A stretch of DNA of 64,000 bases. Source: JAADHI01 sp964451325 (lineage in GTDB: Bacteria; Nitrospirota; Nitrospiria; SBBL01; JAADHI01). The DNA lies in the NCBI GenBank assembly GCA_964451325.1, contig CAYVHO010000004.1, positions 124,001 to 188,000 of the forward strand, in the 5' to 3' direction. The notes beneath the pieces were generated by a model, which had not been told where the DNA came from, searched no databases, and saw nothing but the letters and a program-made list of their open reading frames with translations. Shown here piece by piece: positions 1-8,436 of the stretch. Each line of letters begins with the position of its first letter. The stretch's first letter is position 1. The translations under genes were made by a program, and so were the position numbers.

Positions 1-657
1 CCGATAGAGCGGCGAGAAGCCGTACTGAGAAAGATGTTGCCACCGAATAATAAGGCAATCCCGACGATAGCGAAGGAAGAAGGGATCTGTGAGGGGACGC
101 TCTACAACTGGAGAAAATCAGCACGGTCAAAAGGGCGGCTCATGCCGGATTGCGACCGCAGCTCGCAGAGCTGGAGCTCTGCCGATAAGTTTGCCGCAGT
201 GGTAGAGAGTACCACATTGAACGAATCCGCGAACAAACTCAAACCAGAGGAGCGCGATCAGATCCTCAAGATCTGTAACGAAAAAAGCTACCGGAGCCTG
301 CCGCCGACACAGATCGTCCCCTCCCTAGCCGACAAAAACATCTATATTGGGTCAGAATCGAGTTTTTATCGGATACTAAAAGAAGCCAATCAGCAGCATT
401 GTCGAGGAAGAGCCGACTCACCGCGAAAAGCGAGCAAACCCAAAGCGTATCAAGCCACAGGAGCCAATCAAGTCTGAAGTTGGGACATCACCTATTTGGC
501 CACAAATATCAGAGGACTGTTCTACCGACTCTACCTCATCATGGACATCTACAGATGGAGTCGACAAACCCGAAACTGGACACCCCTTGGTGAGGTATGG
601 CTAAACCCGGAAAATCAACAGCAAAAAGAAGCCGAAATTGAAGAGAATGCAGCCTAG
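1..657 (+). pseudogene. IS3-family transposase remnant (5' end outside window)
   Basis: The frame is open from the window edge. It begins with an OrfA-like helix-turn-helix (RKMLPPNN, EGTLYNWRK) and runs into an OrfB-like stretch (YIGSESSFYRILKEA). At 475-477 a TGA stands where related transposases have Trp (NQV-stop-SWDITYL), so the frame is broken. Reading through, LYLIMDIY, the start of the DDE catalytic domain, joins directly to RWSRQTRNWTPLGEVW, which resembles the C-terminal tail of these enzymes, and ends at TAG 655-657. Most of the catalytic core is therefore deleted. Both defects rule out an active transposase. The family call rests on remembered motif similarity and the upstream part is not visible. 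Confidence 0.85.
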
Positions 658-663
658 AATTTT

Positions 664-680
664 GGACAACTATCTTGACA
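664..680. repeat. Probable right terminal inverted repeat of the IS remnant
   Basis: GGACAACTATCTTGACA lies just after the broken transposase frame and ends in CA, as IS3-family right ends do. The left end is outside the window, so the pairing arm cannot be checked. If correct, the insertion boundary is at about 680, 55 bases from the flgH stop codon. Confidence 0.4.
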
Positions 681-734
681 TTCGTCGCGATGGACTGAAT
701 ACCATTTTGTGCATTTTAAAATACAGGGCTATCT

Positions 735-1481
735 CTAAAACGGCCAGATAAAATCGAGAATACGGACGAACCAGCCCGGTCTTTGTTTGTCGCTGACAAC
801 ACCCGTGCCGGAATACTCAATTTTCGCATCTGCAATGACGGTCGAAAATACGGTATTCCCTCGCAATATATCTTCCGGTCGCACGATGCCACTGACGGAG
901 AGGTACTCCTTTTCGTTGTTAATGAGCACCTCACGCTCCCCTTCAATCATCATATTCCCATTTGGATAAACAGCAACAACAATGGCCGTCACATCTGCCG
1001 TAAGACTCCCGCGGCGTGTCGTTGTGCCATCCCCATCAAATGAATTTTGAAAATTTCCCGTAGCCCCTAAATTGCTCAAGGTATTTGCAGGCAAACCAAA
1101 AAAAGGGGTCGCACTCGCAGCCAAATTTGAAGTGCGTGAGGTTGAGGTGCCTGCCGTTTTTGAACCACTCGCATTCTCAACGACTCGTACGGTCACAATA
1201 TCACCCACATGGCTCGCTTTTGCATCCTGGAAAAAGAAATTGCGACTTTGATTTTGATTCCAAAGGGAACCTTTTGTGTCATTTTCAATCGGATTCACAT
1301 TCAGCTTCATTAAAACGAGGGGCTTAGGTGGCATCTTTTTTGGGGTAGAAACCTGCTCTTTCAAACGCGATTCTTTATTACTCACTTTGATCAAACTTTT
1401 GGCACCACAGGCACTCAAAAGACCCGAAAAAATCGAAACAAGAATGAGTACCTGCAAGCTAAGGGTTAAGTGTTTAGACAT
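735..1481 (-). CDS. flgH: Flagellar L-ring protein FlgH
   Basis: FlgH is the outer-membrane lipoprotein that forms the L ring, the bushing through which the flagellar rod passes. The 248-residue product has a signal sequence with lipobox LLSAC (Cys25). Typical FlgH features follow: LWNQNQSRNFFFQDAKA, the DIVTVRVVENASGSKTA segment, and a C-terminal region ending in VRILDFIWPF. It is the last visible gene of the flgF-flgG-flgA-flgH operon, four bases after flgA. flgI normally follows flgH; here an IS remnant begins about 55 bases downstream and no flgI is seen. The length is normal. Confidence 0.95.
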   Translation of the reverse strand: MSKHLTLSLQVLILVSIFSGLLSACGAKSLIKVSNKESRLKEQVSTPKKMPPKPLVLMKLNVNPIENDTKGSLWNQNQSRNFFFQDAKASHVGDIVTVRVVENASGSKTAGTSTSRTSNLAASATPFFGLPANTLSNLGATGNFQNSFDGDGTTTRRGSLTADVTAIVVAVYPNGNMMIEGEREVLINNEKEYLSVSGIVRPEDILRGNTVFSTVIADAKIEYSGTGVVSDKQRPGWFVRILDFIWPF

Positions 1482-1484
1482 CGG

Positions 1485-2216
1485 CTACTCCTGTTCGCTC
1501 AAGATAATCTGGACATCGCCTGCATTAACCACCTCGGCAAAGATGCTCTTTTTGGAATCTAAATTCATGACCCGAATCATCTCGCCCAATTGACCATCCT
1601 GTTTGGCTTTTCCAGAAGTCACGATTTTCAAACCCTGCGAACGCAGGGTAATCGTGACACGATCTCCCCGCCGCACCAAAGGGGCAATTTCAAGCTGATT
1701 CCCTCGAATCGGCATCCCCTTCCGCAGTGATTGTCTTAGACGTTTTCCCAAAATCGCTTGCAAGTCGGAAAGATAAGGACTGCGTAGACGACGAATCTGC
1801 ATAGACTGAAGGTGAAGATCTTCTGCTTCAATCACATCCAGTCGGCGCAGTTTCCGTGCGGCCACAAACACCTCGACTCTCTGGGAAACATCCGCGCTCA
1901 CCCACTGCTCAAAGGGGTTTCCGCTTAAGCCCTGCATACTCAGAACAAACACGGCACGTCCCAATACACGGTTTCGATTCGCGGCTCTGACCTTAAGCAC
2001 TTTGCCTGCCCGAAGGGCTTTCTGCCCATTCAACGGACTCAAACCCTCGACAACAACTTCAGAGACATCCACCGAAAGTTGCTCAGCAACATAAAGACGA
2101 ATGGCCTTGCTCGGGTCTTGCACGGCGGTTTCAGTCTCATTCTTTTCGGCCATAACAAAACCGGCCATTGCTCCAAAACAAAGAGAAAACATCAAAAATA
2201 ATAGGAATCGTTTCAT
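1485..2216 (-). CDS. flgA: Flagellar P-ring assembly chaperone FlgA
   Basis: FlgA is a periplasmic chaperone needed to assemble the FlgI P ring. The start at 2216 is preferred because it gives a clean signal peptide (MKRFLLFLMFSLCF, cleavage near VMA-EK). It sits four bases after the flgG stop and has a GGTAAG-like ribosome site; a longer frame would overlap flgG. The mature protein has the SAF-type core, including EVFVAARKLRRLDVIEAEDL and LRKGMPIRGNQLE, and the C-terminal RRGDRVTITLRSQGLKI segment. Placement between flgG and flgH is common in Nitrospirota and proteobacterial flagellar loci. Confidence 0.93.
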   Translation of the reverse strand: MKRFLLFLMFSLCFGAMAGFVMAEKNETETAVQDPSKAIRLYVAEQLSVDVSEVVVEGLSPLNGQKALRAGKVLKVRAANRNRVLGRAVFVLSMQGLSGNPFEQWVSADVSQRVEVFVAARKLRRLDVIEAEDLHLQSMQIRRLRSPYLSDLQAILGKRLRQSLRKGMPIRGNQLEIAPLVRRGDRVTITLRSQGLKIVTSGKAKQDGQLGEMIRVMNLDSKKSIFAEVVNAGDVQIILSEQE

Positions 2217-2220
2217 CAGC

Positions 2221-3006
2221 TTACCGTTTAATGTTATTCGCAATGCCCAGCATTTCATCCGCAGTCTGTATCGCCTTTGAGTTTAATTCATAAGCACGCT
2301 GCGCAATAATCATGTTGACCATTTCTTCTGCGATGTTGACATTTGAGCCTTCAAGGGCCCCCTGCAAGACGGTACCAAAACCATCTAACCCAGGTGATCC
2401 GACAGTGGGATCCCCTGAAGCTGCGGTCGTCTGATACAAATTTTTACCTAAACTGTTCAAGCCTGCTGAATTTGTAAAACGTGCGAGTTCAAGTGTGCCG
2501 AGCAATGTCGGGGTTGTGCTTCCGGGTTGAACTGCATTGACTTCACCCTGAGGCGTAATGGTTAAAGTAAGAGTATCTGCTGGAATACTGATGTCCGGTA
2601 AAACGGTATAACCCTCGGACGTTACGATCCGCCCGTCACTGTCCATCTTAAAAGAACCTGTGCGTGTATAAGCCGTAGACCCATCCGGCAAAGTGACTTG
2701 AAAAAACCCCTCCCCTTCAATCGCAAGATCCAGCGGGGCATCGGTTTGCTGAAAATCTCCCTGGCTAAACCCACGATAAACGGCAACCGCATCGACCCCT
2801 GTACCCAATTGAATGCCCACTGGCACCTGACCCGTTGGCGTCGTGATACCCGGTGATTTTAAGGTCTGATACATCAAATCCTGAAAATCCCACCGTCCTT
2901 TTTTAAAACCGACTGTCGAAACATTCGCCAGATTATTGGCCACAACCGCAACCGATAACTGCTGTGCCGCCATACCTGTACTTGCGATTGAAAGTGCCCG
3001 CATCAT
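2221..3006 (-). CDS. flgG: Flagellar distal rod protein FlgG
   Basis: FlgG forms the distal rod of the flagellar basal body. The 261-residue product has the usual length. It carries the N-terminal rod signature ANNLANVSTVGFKK, the central DLAIEGEGFFQV segment and the C-terminal heptad region QRAYELNSKAIQTADEML, which form the coiled-coil rod core. It is exported by the flagellar type III apparatus, so no Sec signal is expected or seen. It lies between flgF and flgA in one operon. No abnormality is visible. Confidence 0.97.
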   Translation of the reverse strand: MMRALSIASTGMAAQQLSVAVVANNLANVSTVGFKKGRWDFQDLMYQTLKSPGITTPTGQVPVGIQLGTGVDAVAVYRGFSQGDFQQTDAPLDLAIEGEGFFQVTLPDGSTAYTRTGSFKMDSDGRIVTSEGYTVLPDISIPADTLTLTITPQGEVNAVQPGSTTPTLLGTLELARFTNSAGLNSLGKNLYQTTAASGDPTVGSPGLDGFGTVLQGALEGSNVNIAEEMVNMIIAQRAYELNSKAIQTADEMLGIANNIKR

Positions 3007-3048
3007 AATAAGACCTCCTCAGAAAACCGATATAAAATTTTCTTAACC

Positions 3049-3819
3049 CTAGCCTATCCGCCCAATTTCATTGGCGGCCTTCCCGGCGATATCATCTGCT
3101 GTCTGAATCGCTTTTTGGGCCGCTTCGTAGAGCCGCATCACTGTAATCATCGCCACCATCTCTTGCACCGGATTCACATTCGAGCCCTCCAAGGCCCCTT
3201 GCAGTACGCGCCCTTCAGTCGATGGTTGCGCCGTACCACTCACAACTTCAAAAAGACTAGCACCCATTTTTTTTAAATTGTCCGGATTTGAAACGGTGTA
3301 TAGAGGCAAAATATCCACAGCCGTAATCGTCGCCCCTGCCTCAGCCCCCCGAACTGAAATACCTCCATTTGAATCAATCGAAACAATTCCTGGGGGCAGA
3401 GAGATGGGCCCTCCACTCCCTAAAAGGGGATAACCAGAAGTGGTCACAATCTGTCGATCTGAATCTAAGGTAAAACGTCCATTTCGCGTATAACGCAGAC
3501 CCTCTGGAGTTTGCACCGCAAAAAAACCTTCACCCTGAATCGCAAGGTCAAGAGGTTCATCTGTAACCTGGATTGCCCCCGCTGAGAAATCCGTCTTCAC
3601 CGATTTCAATAAAGCAAAGGTTGAATCCGAACCCAAAAGTCTTGTTTGGGCTTGAACCGTCGTGCCTGCCGCATCTGTCAGCAATGGGGTCAGGCCTTCA
3701 AAAACAGCAATATCTTTTTTAAACCCACTCGTGCTGACATTGGCCAAATTATTGGTAATCAATTCAAGACGTTTTTCCTGAGCCAAGGCCCCCGAAAGCA
3801 CGGGATAAATTGAATTCAT
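3049..3819 (-). CDS. flgF: Flagellar proximal rod protein FlgF
   Basis: FlgF is a proximal rod subunit, related to FlgG. The start at 3819 (MNSIYPVLSG) is chosen because FlgF proteins begin there and an AGAGGT ribosome site precedes it; the frame stays open for 58 more codons upstream without family similarity. The product is 256 residues with rod motif NNLANVSTSGFKKD, the central DLAIQGEGFFAV element and C-terminal ALEGSNVNPVQEM plus MRLYEAAQKAIQTADD. It is the first gene of the operon and stands 46 bases behind a strong sigma-54 promoter candidate. Confidence 0.94.
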   Translation of the reverse strand: MNSIYPVLSGALAQEKRLELITNNLANVSTSGFKKDIAVFEGLTPLLTDAAGTTVQAQTRLLGSDSTFALLKSVKTDFSAGAIQVTDEPLDLAIQGEGFFAVQTPEGLRYTRNGRFTLDSDRQIVTTSGYPLLGSGGPISLPPGIVSIDSNGGISVRGAEAGATITAVDILPLYTVSNPDNLKKMGASLFEVVSGTAQPSTEGRVLQGALEGSNVNPVQEMVAMITVMRLYEAAQKAIQTADDIAGKAANEIGRIG

Positions 3820-3864
3820 AACAACCTCTTCATGTAAAACTCCACATCCGACCTGCTTGGAAGA

Positions 3865-3880
3865 GCAAGTTTCGGACCAA
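3865..3880 (-). promoter_or_regulatory. Sigma-54 promoter candidate for flgFGAH
   Basis: Read on the minus strand the site is TTGG-TCCGAAAC-TTGC followed by TCT. It has GG and GC separated by exactly ten bases, the defining -24/-12 spacing, with full TTGC at -12. Transcription would start near 3853, about 34 bases before the flgF ATG. Rod genes under RpoN and a FlrC/FlgR-type activator are known in several phyla. The activator itself is not in the window. Confidence 0.7.
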
Positions 3881-4064
3881 GACATCCATATCTCGCTTAG
3901 TCGCGTATTCTGAAAAAAAGAACGCAAAACCAGCTCGGATATGGACTTTTTTGCCGGGTGGGATGAGAGAAAGGCGGCAAAATATTCCGACATGCGTTAT
4001 ATCCTTGACAGCGAGACTTGAGGTATCGTTCAATTTATAGTGGGGAGATTTATTTTTTATAAAT

Positions 4065-4090
4065 GCCATTTCTGCTAAAGCGGGAATGGC
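4065..4090. repeat. Hairpin-forming repeat upstream of msrAB
   Basis: GCCATTTCTGCT pairs with AGCGGGAATGGC (12 positions, two of them G-U in the plus-strand RNA). It sits just ahead of the msrAB ribosome site AAAGGGG. The sequence resembles the dispersed 'CCCGC...GCGGGAATG' hairpins common in some environmental genomes; a possible half copy lies near 16275-16297. Its function is unknown. Confidence 0.4.
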
Positions 4091-4107
4091 GGGTTTAAAG
4101 GGGTTTA

Positions 4108-5118
4108 ATGATGGACATGCAAAAAACAATAAGCGAAAAAGCCACTTTTGCCGGGGGTTGTTTCTGGTGTATGGAATCGCCTTTTGAAGAACAAGAAGGC
4201 GTTATTGATGTGGTTTCAGGTTATACGGGCGGACCAGAACTCGATCCGACTTATGAAGAGGTCGCCTCTGGGCAAACAGGACATCTTGAAGCCATTCAAA
4301 TTATTTATGATTCAAAAAAAATAAGCTATGAGACACTGCTTGATCTCTTCTGGCGGCAAATTGACCCGACGGATGCAGGCGGATCTTTTGTAGATCGTGG
4401 TCCACATTACCGCAGTGCCATTTTTTATCACAACAACGAACAAAAAATACAAGCCCTCAACTCAAAAGACAAAGGCGATGCTTCAAAACGCTACGACCAG
4501 CCGATCGTGACCGAGATTATAGAGGCAGGGACCTTCTACGCAGCAGAAGACTATCATCAGGATTTTTATAAAAAAAATCCGAGCCATTACCAACGTTATC
4601 GCAGCGGATCAGGTCGGGATCGTTATTTAAAAGAAATCTGGTCAGATAAATCAGAAGAAAAATCAGGCCAATGCAATTTCAAAAAACCAACAAATGCTGA
4701 ACTCAAAGAAAAACTCAGTGCCATTCAATTTAAAGTCACGCAGGGAGATGGCACAGAACCGCCCTTTGAAAACCCCTACTGGAATAATAAGGTCGAAGGA
4801 ATCTACGTGGACATCGTCTCCGGAGAAGCGCTCTTTAGCTCAAAAGACAAGTTTGATTCTGGCACAGGGTGGCCTAGTTTTACAAAAGCCATCGACAGAA
4901 ATGCCATCATCGAAAAAAAAGACAAGAGCCTGTTTATGGTTCGCACAGAAGTCCGTAGTAAAAATGCCGACGCCCACTTAGGGCACCTCTTTGATGACGG
5001 TCCCGCCCCGACCGGGCTGCGTTATTGTATCAACTCGGCCTCGCTGCGTTTTATTGCAAAAGAAACCCTTGAAGAAGAAGGGTATGAGGTCTTTGTAAAA
5101 GAATTTGAAAGAGAATAA
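4108..5118 (+). CDS. msrAB: Bifunctional methionine sulfoxide reductase MsrA/MsrB
   Basis: This fusion reduces both S- and R-methionine sulfoxide in oxidised proteins. The MsrA domain (about residues 10-165) carries the catalytic motif GCFWC (Cys18) and the YTGG and DYHQDF segments. The MsrB domain (about 195-330) has FDSGTGWPSF, HLGHLFDDGP and the catalytic RYCINS. The zinc-binding CxxC pairs of many MsrB enzymes are absent, as in several fused MsrB domains. There is no signal peptide, so it should act in the cytoplasm. ATG codons at 4108, 4111 and 4117 all fit; AAAGGGG at 4097-4103 favours 4108 or 4111. It is monocistronic and divergent from the flagellar operon. Confidence 0.95.
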   Translation: MMDMQKTISEKATFAGGCFWCMESPFEEQEGVIDVVSGYTGGPELDPTYEEVASGQTGHLEAIQIIYDSKKISYETLLDLFWRQIDPTDAGGSFVDRGPHYRSAIFYHNNEQKIQALNSKDKGDASKRYDQPIVTEIIEAGTFYAAEDYHQDFYKKNPSHYQRYRSGSGRDRYLKEIWSDKSEEKSGQCNFKKPTNAELKEKLSAIQFKVTQGDGTEPPFENPYWNNKVEGIYVDIVSGEALFSSKDKFDSGTGWPSFTKAIDRNAIIEKKDKSLFMVRTEVRSKNADAHLGHLFDDGPAPTGLRYCINSASLRFIAKETLEEEGYEVFVKEFERE

Positions 5119-5310
5119 AAACAAATGCCGCTCTTGGTTGTTTTTCCTTAAATGAGAGAGGGAGAAAATAATTTGTTGAATGGTTCGGCGGGTGTAAGGG
5201 TTTTAGAGAGTCGATATCGAAACAATCACACAAGACTTAGAATAACACCGATGCAAAACGCAGCAGAAGAAAAGATCATTCAATTGATTACGGAGTAAAC
5301 ATCTCCCGGT

Positions 5311-5589
5311 TTAATGATCAACGAGCGCTCTGAGCTCTTTTCCTGCCTTAAAAAAAGGAACTTTTTTGGGGGGAACGGTGACAACTGTTCCCGTTTTTGG
5401 ATTACGCCCTTCCCGCTCCCGTCGATGCCTTAAGCGGAAGCTACCAAAACCACGGATTTCGATCTTATCGCCCTTTGCCAAGGTTTCTTTAATACTGTCA
5501 AAAATGGTATTGATCAAAATCTCGAGCTCACGCCGGGTTAATGTTGTATAATCCAATGAAACCTTGTCGATTAATTCAGCCTTTGTCAT
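5311..5589 (-). CDS. ihfB: HU/IHF-family nucleoid protein, IHF-beta-like
   Basis: This 92-residue DNA-bending protein has all HU/IHF hallmarks: N-terminal MTKAELIDKVS helices, the IRGFGSF motif and the beta-arm GRNPKTGTVVTVPPKKVPFFKAGKEL. IHF-beta assignment is supported by the position downstream of sppA and rpsA, where ihfB/himD often lies, and by the LTRREL segment. It could instead act as an HU-type homodimer, since no IHF-alpha partner is visible. If IHF is formed, it would be the usual helper at the sigma-54 promoters in this window. Confidence 0.85.
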   Translation of the reverse strand: MTKAELIDKVSLDYTTLTRRELEILINTIFDSIKETLAKGDKIEIRGFGSFRLRHRREREGRNPKTGTVVTVPPKKVPFFKAGKELRALVDH

Positions 5590-5627
5590 CGTTTTCCCTC
5601 TAGAACCTGTGCTTTTGTCATCAACAT

Positions 5628-6518
5628 TTACATCGAAAGTAGATAATGTAATCCAACGGAAGAAACGGGGAATTGCATGTTTTTTAGTTGTCCAAAAAAC
5701 CGATTTTCTAAGAATTCGCTCAAGATAGTCTTTTCGTCTGCTTCGATGATTTGCGGTTTGCCCTCAATCCCCGCCAACTCTGCTGATCGCTGAATGGCCC
5801 ACTGCAAACTGCCTAATTCGTCGACCAGACCCACTTCCTGTGCTTGCCGACCTGTAAAAACACGCCCATCGGCCAAACGTCTCACTTCATCAATACGAAG
5901 CGAACGGCCTTCAGCCACCGCTTCAATAAATTGACTGTGCACATCATCTAGGACACCCTGAAGTAGAGCCCGTTCCTCTTTTTGCATCTTTCTAAAAGGC
6001 GAGCCGACATCTTTGTTTTTACCACTCTTGATCGTAATGCCCTCGACGCCGATTTTATCCAGAAGCCCTTCAATATTGGTGAGCTCCATGATAACACCGA
6101 TACTGCCCGTCAAGGTACCCGGATTGGCCACGATCAGATCTGTTGCACTGGCAATATAATATCCGCCAGAGGCTGCAACAGTTCCCATCGAAGAAACCAC
6201 TTTTTTCAGGCCTTCTCGTTGAATTTCGATCAGTTCATCGTAGATTTCCTGAGAGGGAGCGACACCGCCTCCAGGGCTATCAATTCGGATTAAAATTCCC
6301 TTGATGTCTGGATTTTTTCGATAGCGACGGAGTGCTTTTACAATTTTTCGAGAATCAACGATCACGCCTTCAACTCGAATAAGCGCAATTTTATTTTGGG
6401 ATCCCCAGCCCCCATTACCGCTTTCTTTTACAGTCACCCAATAGGCAAAAATAAAAAAAAGGCCTGAAAAAATGAGGAAATAAAAACCACCGACAAGAAG
6501 CGATTTACGGTGCGCCAC
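5628..6518 (-). CDS. sppA: Signal peptide peptidase SppA, short S49 type
   Basis: This membrane-anchored S49 serine protease degrades leftover signal peptides. One N-terminal transmembrane segment (residues 11-30) precedes a single S49 domain. The nucleophile Ser117 is in TVAASGGYYIAS and the general base is probably Lys169 in SGKNKD; IDSPGGGV is the conserved substrate-groove loop. At 296 residues it is the short bacterial form, not the 67-kDa E. coli duplicate. The start is GTG at 6518, behind AGGA. It follows rpsA but is separated from it by a terminator, and ihfB follows 38 bases later. Confidence 0.93.
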   Translation of the reverse strand: MAHRKSLLVGGFYFLIFSGLFFIFAYWVTVKESGNGGWGSQNKIALIRVEGVIVDSRKIVKALRRYRKNPDIKGILIRIDSPGGGVAPSQEIYDELIEIQREGLKKVVSSMGTVAASGGYYIASATDLIVANPGTLTGSIGVIMELTNIEGLLDKIGVEGITIKSGKNKDVGSPFRKMQKEERALLQGVLDDVHSQFIEAVAEGRSLRIDEVRRLADGRVFTGRQAQEVGLVDELGSLQWAIQRSAELAGIEGKPQIIEADEKTILSEFLENRFFGQLKNMQFPVSSVGLHYLLSM

Positions 6519-6551
6519 ACGTGTTCCTATCTGTCAATTAAGATCGGTCTG

Positions 6552-6612
6552 AGAAAGAAAAACAAACGAGAAGGCGAACCAAAGCCTACGATAAAATCTG
6601 GCTCACCTTCTC
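6552..6612 (-). terminator. Rho-independent terminator after rpsA
   Basis: On the minus strand GAGAAGGTGAGCC (6612-6600) pairs with GGTTCGCCTTCTC (6580-6568), 13 positions with two weak ones. A T-rich run, GTTTGTTTTTCTTT, follows. The arm order and T-tract orientation fit termination of the rpsA transcript, so sppA-ihfB would depend on read-through or their own promoter. Confidence 0.65.
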
Positions 6613-6641
6613 CTCATTCGTTCAAGGGATAGAAAGTACCC

Positions 6642-8381
6642 TTACTCCCCTTGAGTTGTCTCTTTCATTTTTCTCGCAATCATTGCACCCAAGGATTGAT
6701 CCAGATCCCCTTGGCTTTGGTGGAAGGTGTCCAAGGCACTTTTGTCCGAATCACGGGTTAAACCCTTGATCGTCAGCGCTATTTTTCGCTCCCCTAAGTC
6801 AATCCGTGCAATCTTGCTTTCCACTTCATTTCCAATGTGGAAAACATCCTCAAGGCGATTTGGGGGCTCAACACCGGTTTCGCTGATGTGAACAAGCCCT
6901 TCGACGCCTTCATCCAGTTCAAGAAAAATACCAAAATCTGTAATTTTGGTGACTTTACCTTTGACAATGCTTCCCTTTCGGAAACGCTTCGGAATGTCAT
7001 CTTCCCAAGGATCAGATGTCAATTGTTTGTAGCCCAACGAGATTCGTTCTTTATCCCGATCGACCTTCAGCACAACAGCGTCAATCTCTTGTCCCTTTTT
7101 AAAAACCTCAGAAGGATGTTTCACGTGGCGTGTCCAGGAGATATCCGAAATATGGATCAAGCCATCAATGCCCTCTTCTAGTCCAACAAACACACCAAAA
7201 TCGGTAATACTTCTGATTTCTTTGGTTTTAATGACCGTTCCAGGTGGGTACTGTCTTTCGACCAGATCCCAAGGATTGGGCTCAATCTGTTTCATGCCCA
7301 ATGAAATTTTACGGGCCTTGCGATCAACACTTAAAATGACCGCGCCGACCTCATCCCCGACAGAAACCAGTCTGGAAGGATGTTTGACTTCATGCGCCCA
7401 AGACATTTCAGAAATATGGACCAAACCCTCAATGCCGGGTTCCAGTTCAACAAACGCACCATAATCAGTCAAACTCACGACCTTACCCAGAACCTTGGTC
7501 TGAGGGGAATATTTGCTTTCCACATCGCCCCAGGGATCAGGCGTTTTTTGTTTTGTGCCCAATGAAACACGGCCCGATGTTTTGTCATATTTGAGCACAA
7601 CAACAGAAACCTTGTCGCCAACAATGAAGAGTTCGGAAGGATGACCCACCCGGCCCCAGGACATGTCCGTAATGTGCAAGAGTCCATCAATACCGCCCAA
7701 GTCGATAAAGGCGCCATATTCTGTGATGTTTTTCACAACACCTTCAATCACCTGTCCTTCGCGTAGAGAGGAAAGGGTTAAGGCCCGTCGTTTATCACGA
7801 GATTCTTCTAAAAGTACACGGCGGGAAACAACAATATTGCCGCGTTTATGATTCATTTTAATAATTTTCATCGGATAGGTTTCACCGATTAAACGCTCAA
7901 GATTGCGGACAGGGCGCAAATCAATTTGAGAACCCGGTAAAAAGGCCTTCACCCCGATATCGACAATCATGCCACCTTTGATTCGAGAAAGCACTTTTGC
8001 TTCCACGATCGCTTCGTTATTGTAGATTTCTTCAATTTCCTTCCAGATACGCATCCGGTCGGCTTTTTCTTTTGAGAGAACAACATTCCCATCGGCATCT
8101 TCTCGTTCTTCTAAATAAACGGTGACAAGACCGCCGACTTTCAATTCAGCATATTCTTCAGGTTTGAATTCTTCTTTTGGAATCATTCCTTCAGATTTGT
8201 ATCCGACATCCACCAGGATATTGTCCCCTTCAAAGGCAAGGATCGTTCCTTCAAGCACACTGCCTTCAGCCTTGTCCTTAAAGGTCTCAGCATAAAGCGC
8301 TTCCTGCGCTGCATGGTTTTGACGTTCTTCCTCGGTGATGGCTTCTACTTCAAATGCTCTTTTTCGTTTTACTTTTGACAT
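6642..8381 (-). CDS. rpsA: 30S ribosomal protein S1
   Basis: S1 binds mRNA leaders and helps start translation on the 30S subunit. The 579-residue protein contains six S1 (OB-fold) repeats. The four C-terminal ones are clear from repeated blocks such as ITEYGAFIDLGGIDGLLHITDMSW, each followed by a HPSE/HPSR-type segment and RISLGxKQ; the first two are more divergent, as is normal. It sits in the conserved cmk-plsC-ispH-rpsA neighbourhood, 55 bases after ispH, and is followed by a terminator. Confidence 0.96.
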   Translation of the reverse strand: MSKVKRKRAFEVEAITEEERQNHAAQEALYAETFKDKAEGSVLEGTILAFEGDNILVDVGYKSEGMIPKEEFKPEEYAELKVGGLVTVYLEEREDADGNVVLSKEKADRMRIWKEIEEIYNNEAIVEAKVLSRIKGGMIVDIGVKAFLPGSQIDLRPVRNLERLIGETYPMKIIKMNHKRGNIVVSRRVLLEESRDKRRALTLSSLREGQVIEGVVKNITEYGAFIDLGGIDGLLHITDMSWGRVGHPSELFIVGDKVSVVVLKYDKTSGRVSLGTKQKTPDPWGDVESKYSPQTKVLGKVVSLTDYGAFVELEPGIEGLVHISEMSWAHEVKHPSRLVSVGDEVGAVILSVDRKARKISLGMKQIEPNPWDLVERQYPPGTVIKTKEIRSITDFGVFVGLEEGIDGLIHISDISWTRHVKHPSEVFKKGQEIDAVVLKVDRDKERISLGYKQLTSDPWEDDIPKRFRKGSIVKGKVTKITDFGIFLELDEGVEGLVHISETGVEPPNRLEDVFHIGNEVESKIARIDLGERKIALTIKGLTRDSDKSALDTFHQSQGDLDQSLGAMIARKMKETTQGE

Positions 8382-8436
8382 GAGAAGATTGTTCTCCCTT
8401 AACGTTCAGAAAACTCAGATCTAACCAGAGCGTCCC

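Noticed and set aside
3820..3993. Longer FlgF reading frame starting at 3993
   Set aside because: The added 58 residues have no rod-protein similarity, cover the sigma-54 site, and FlgF homologues begin at MNSIYPVL.
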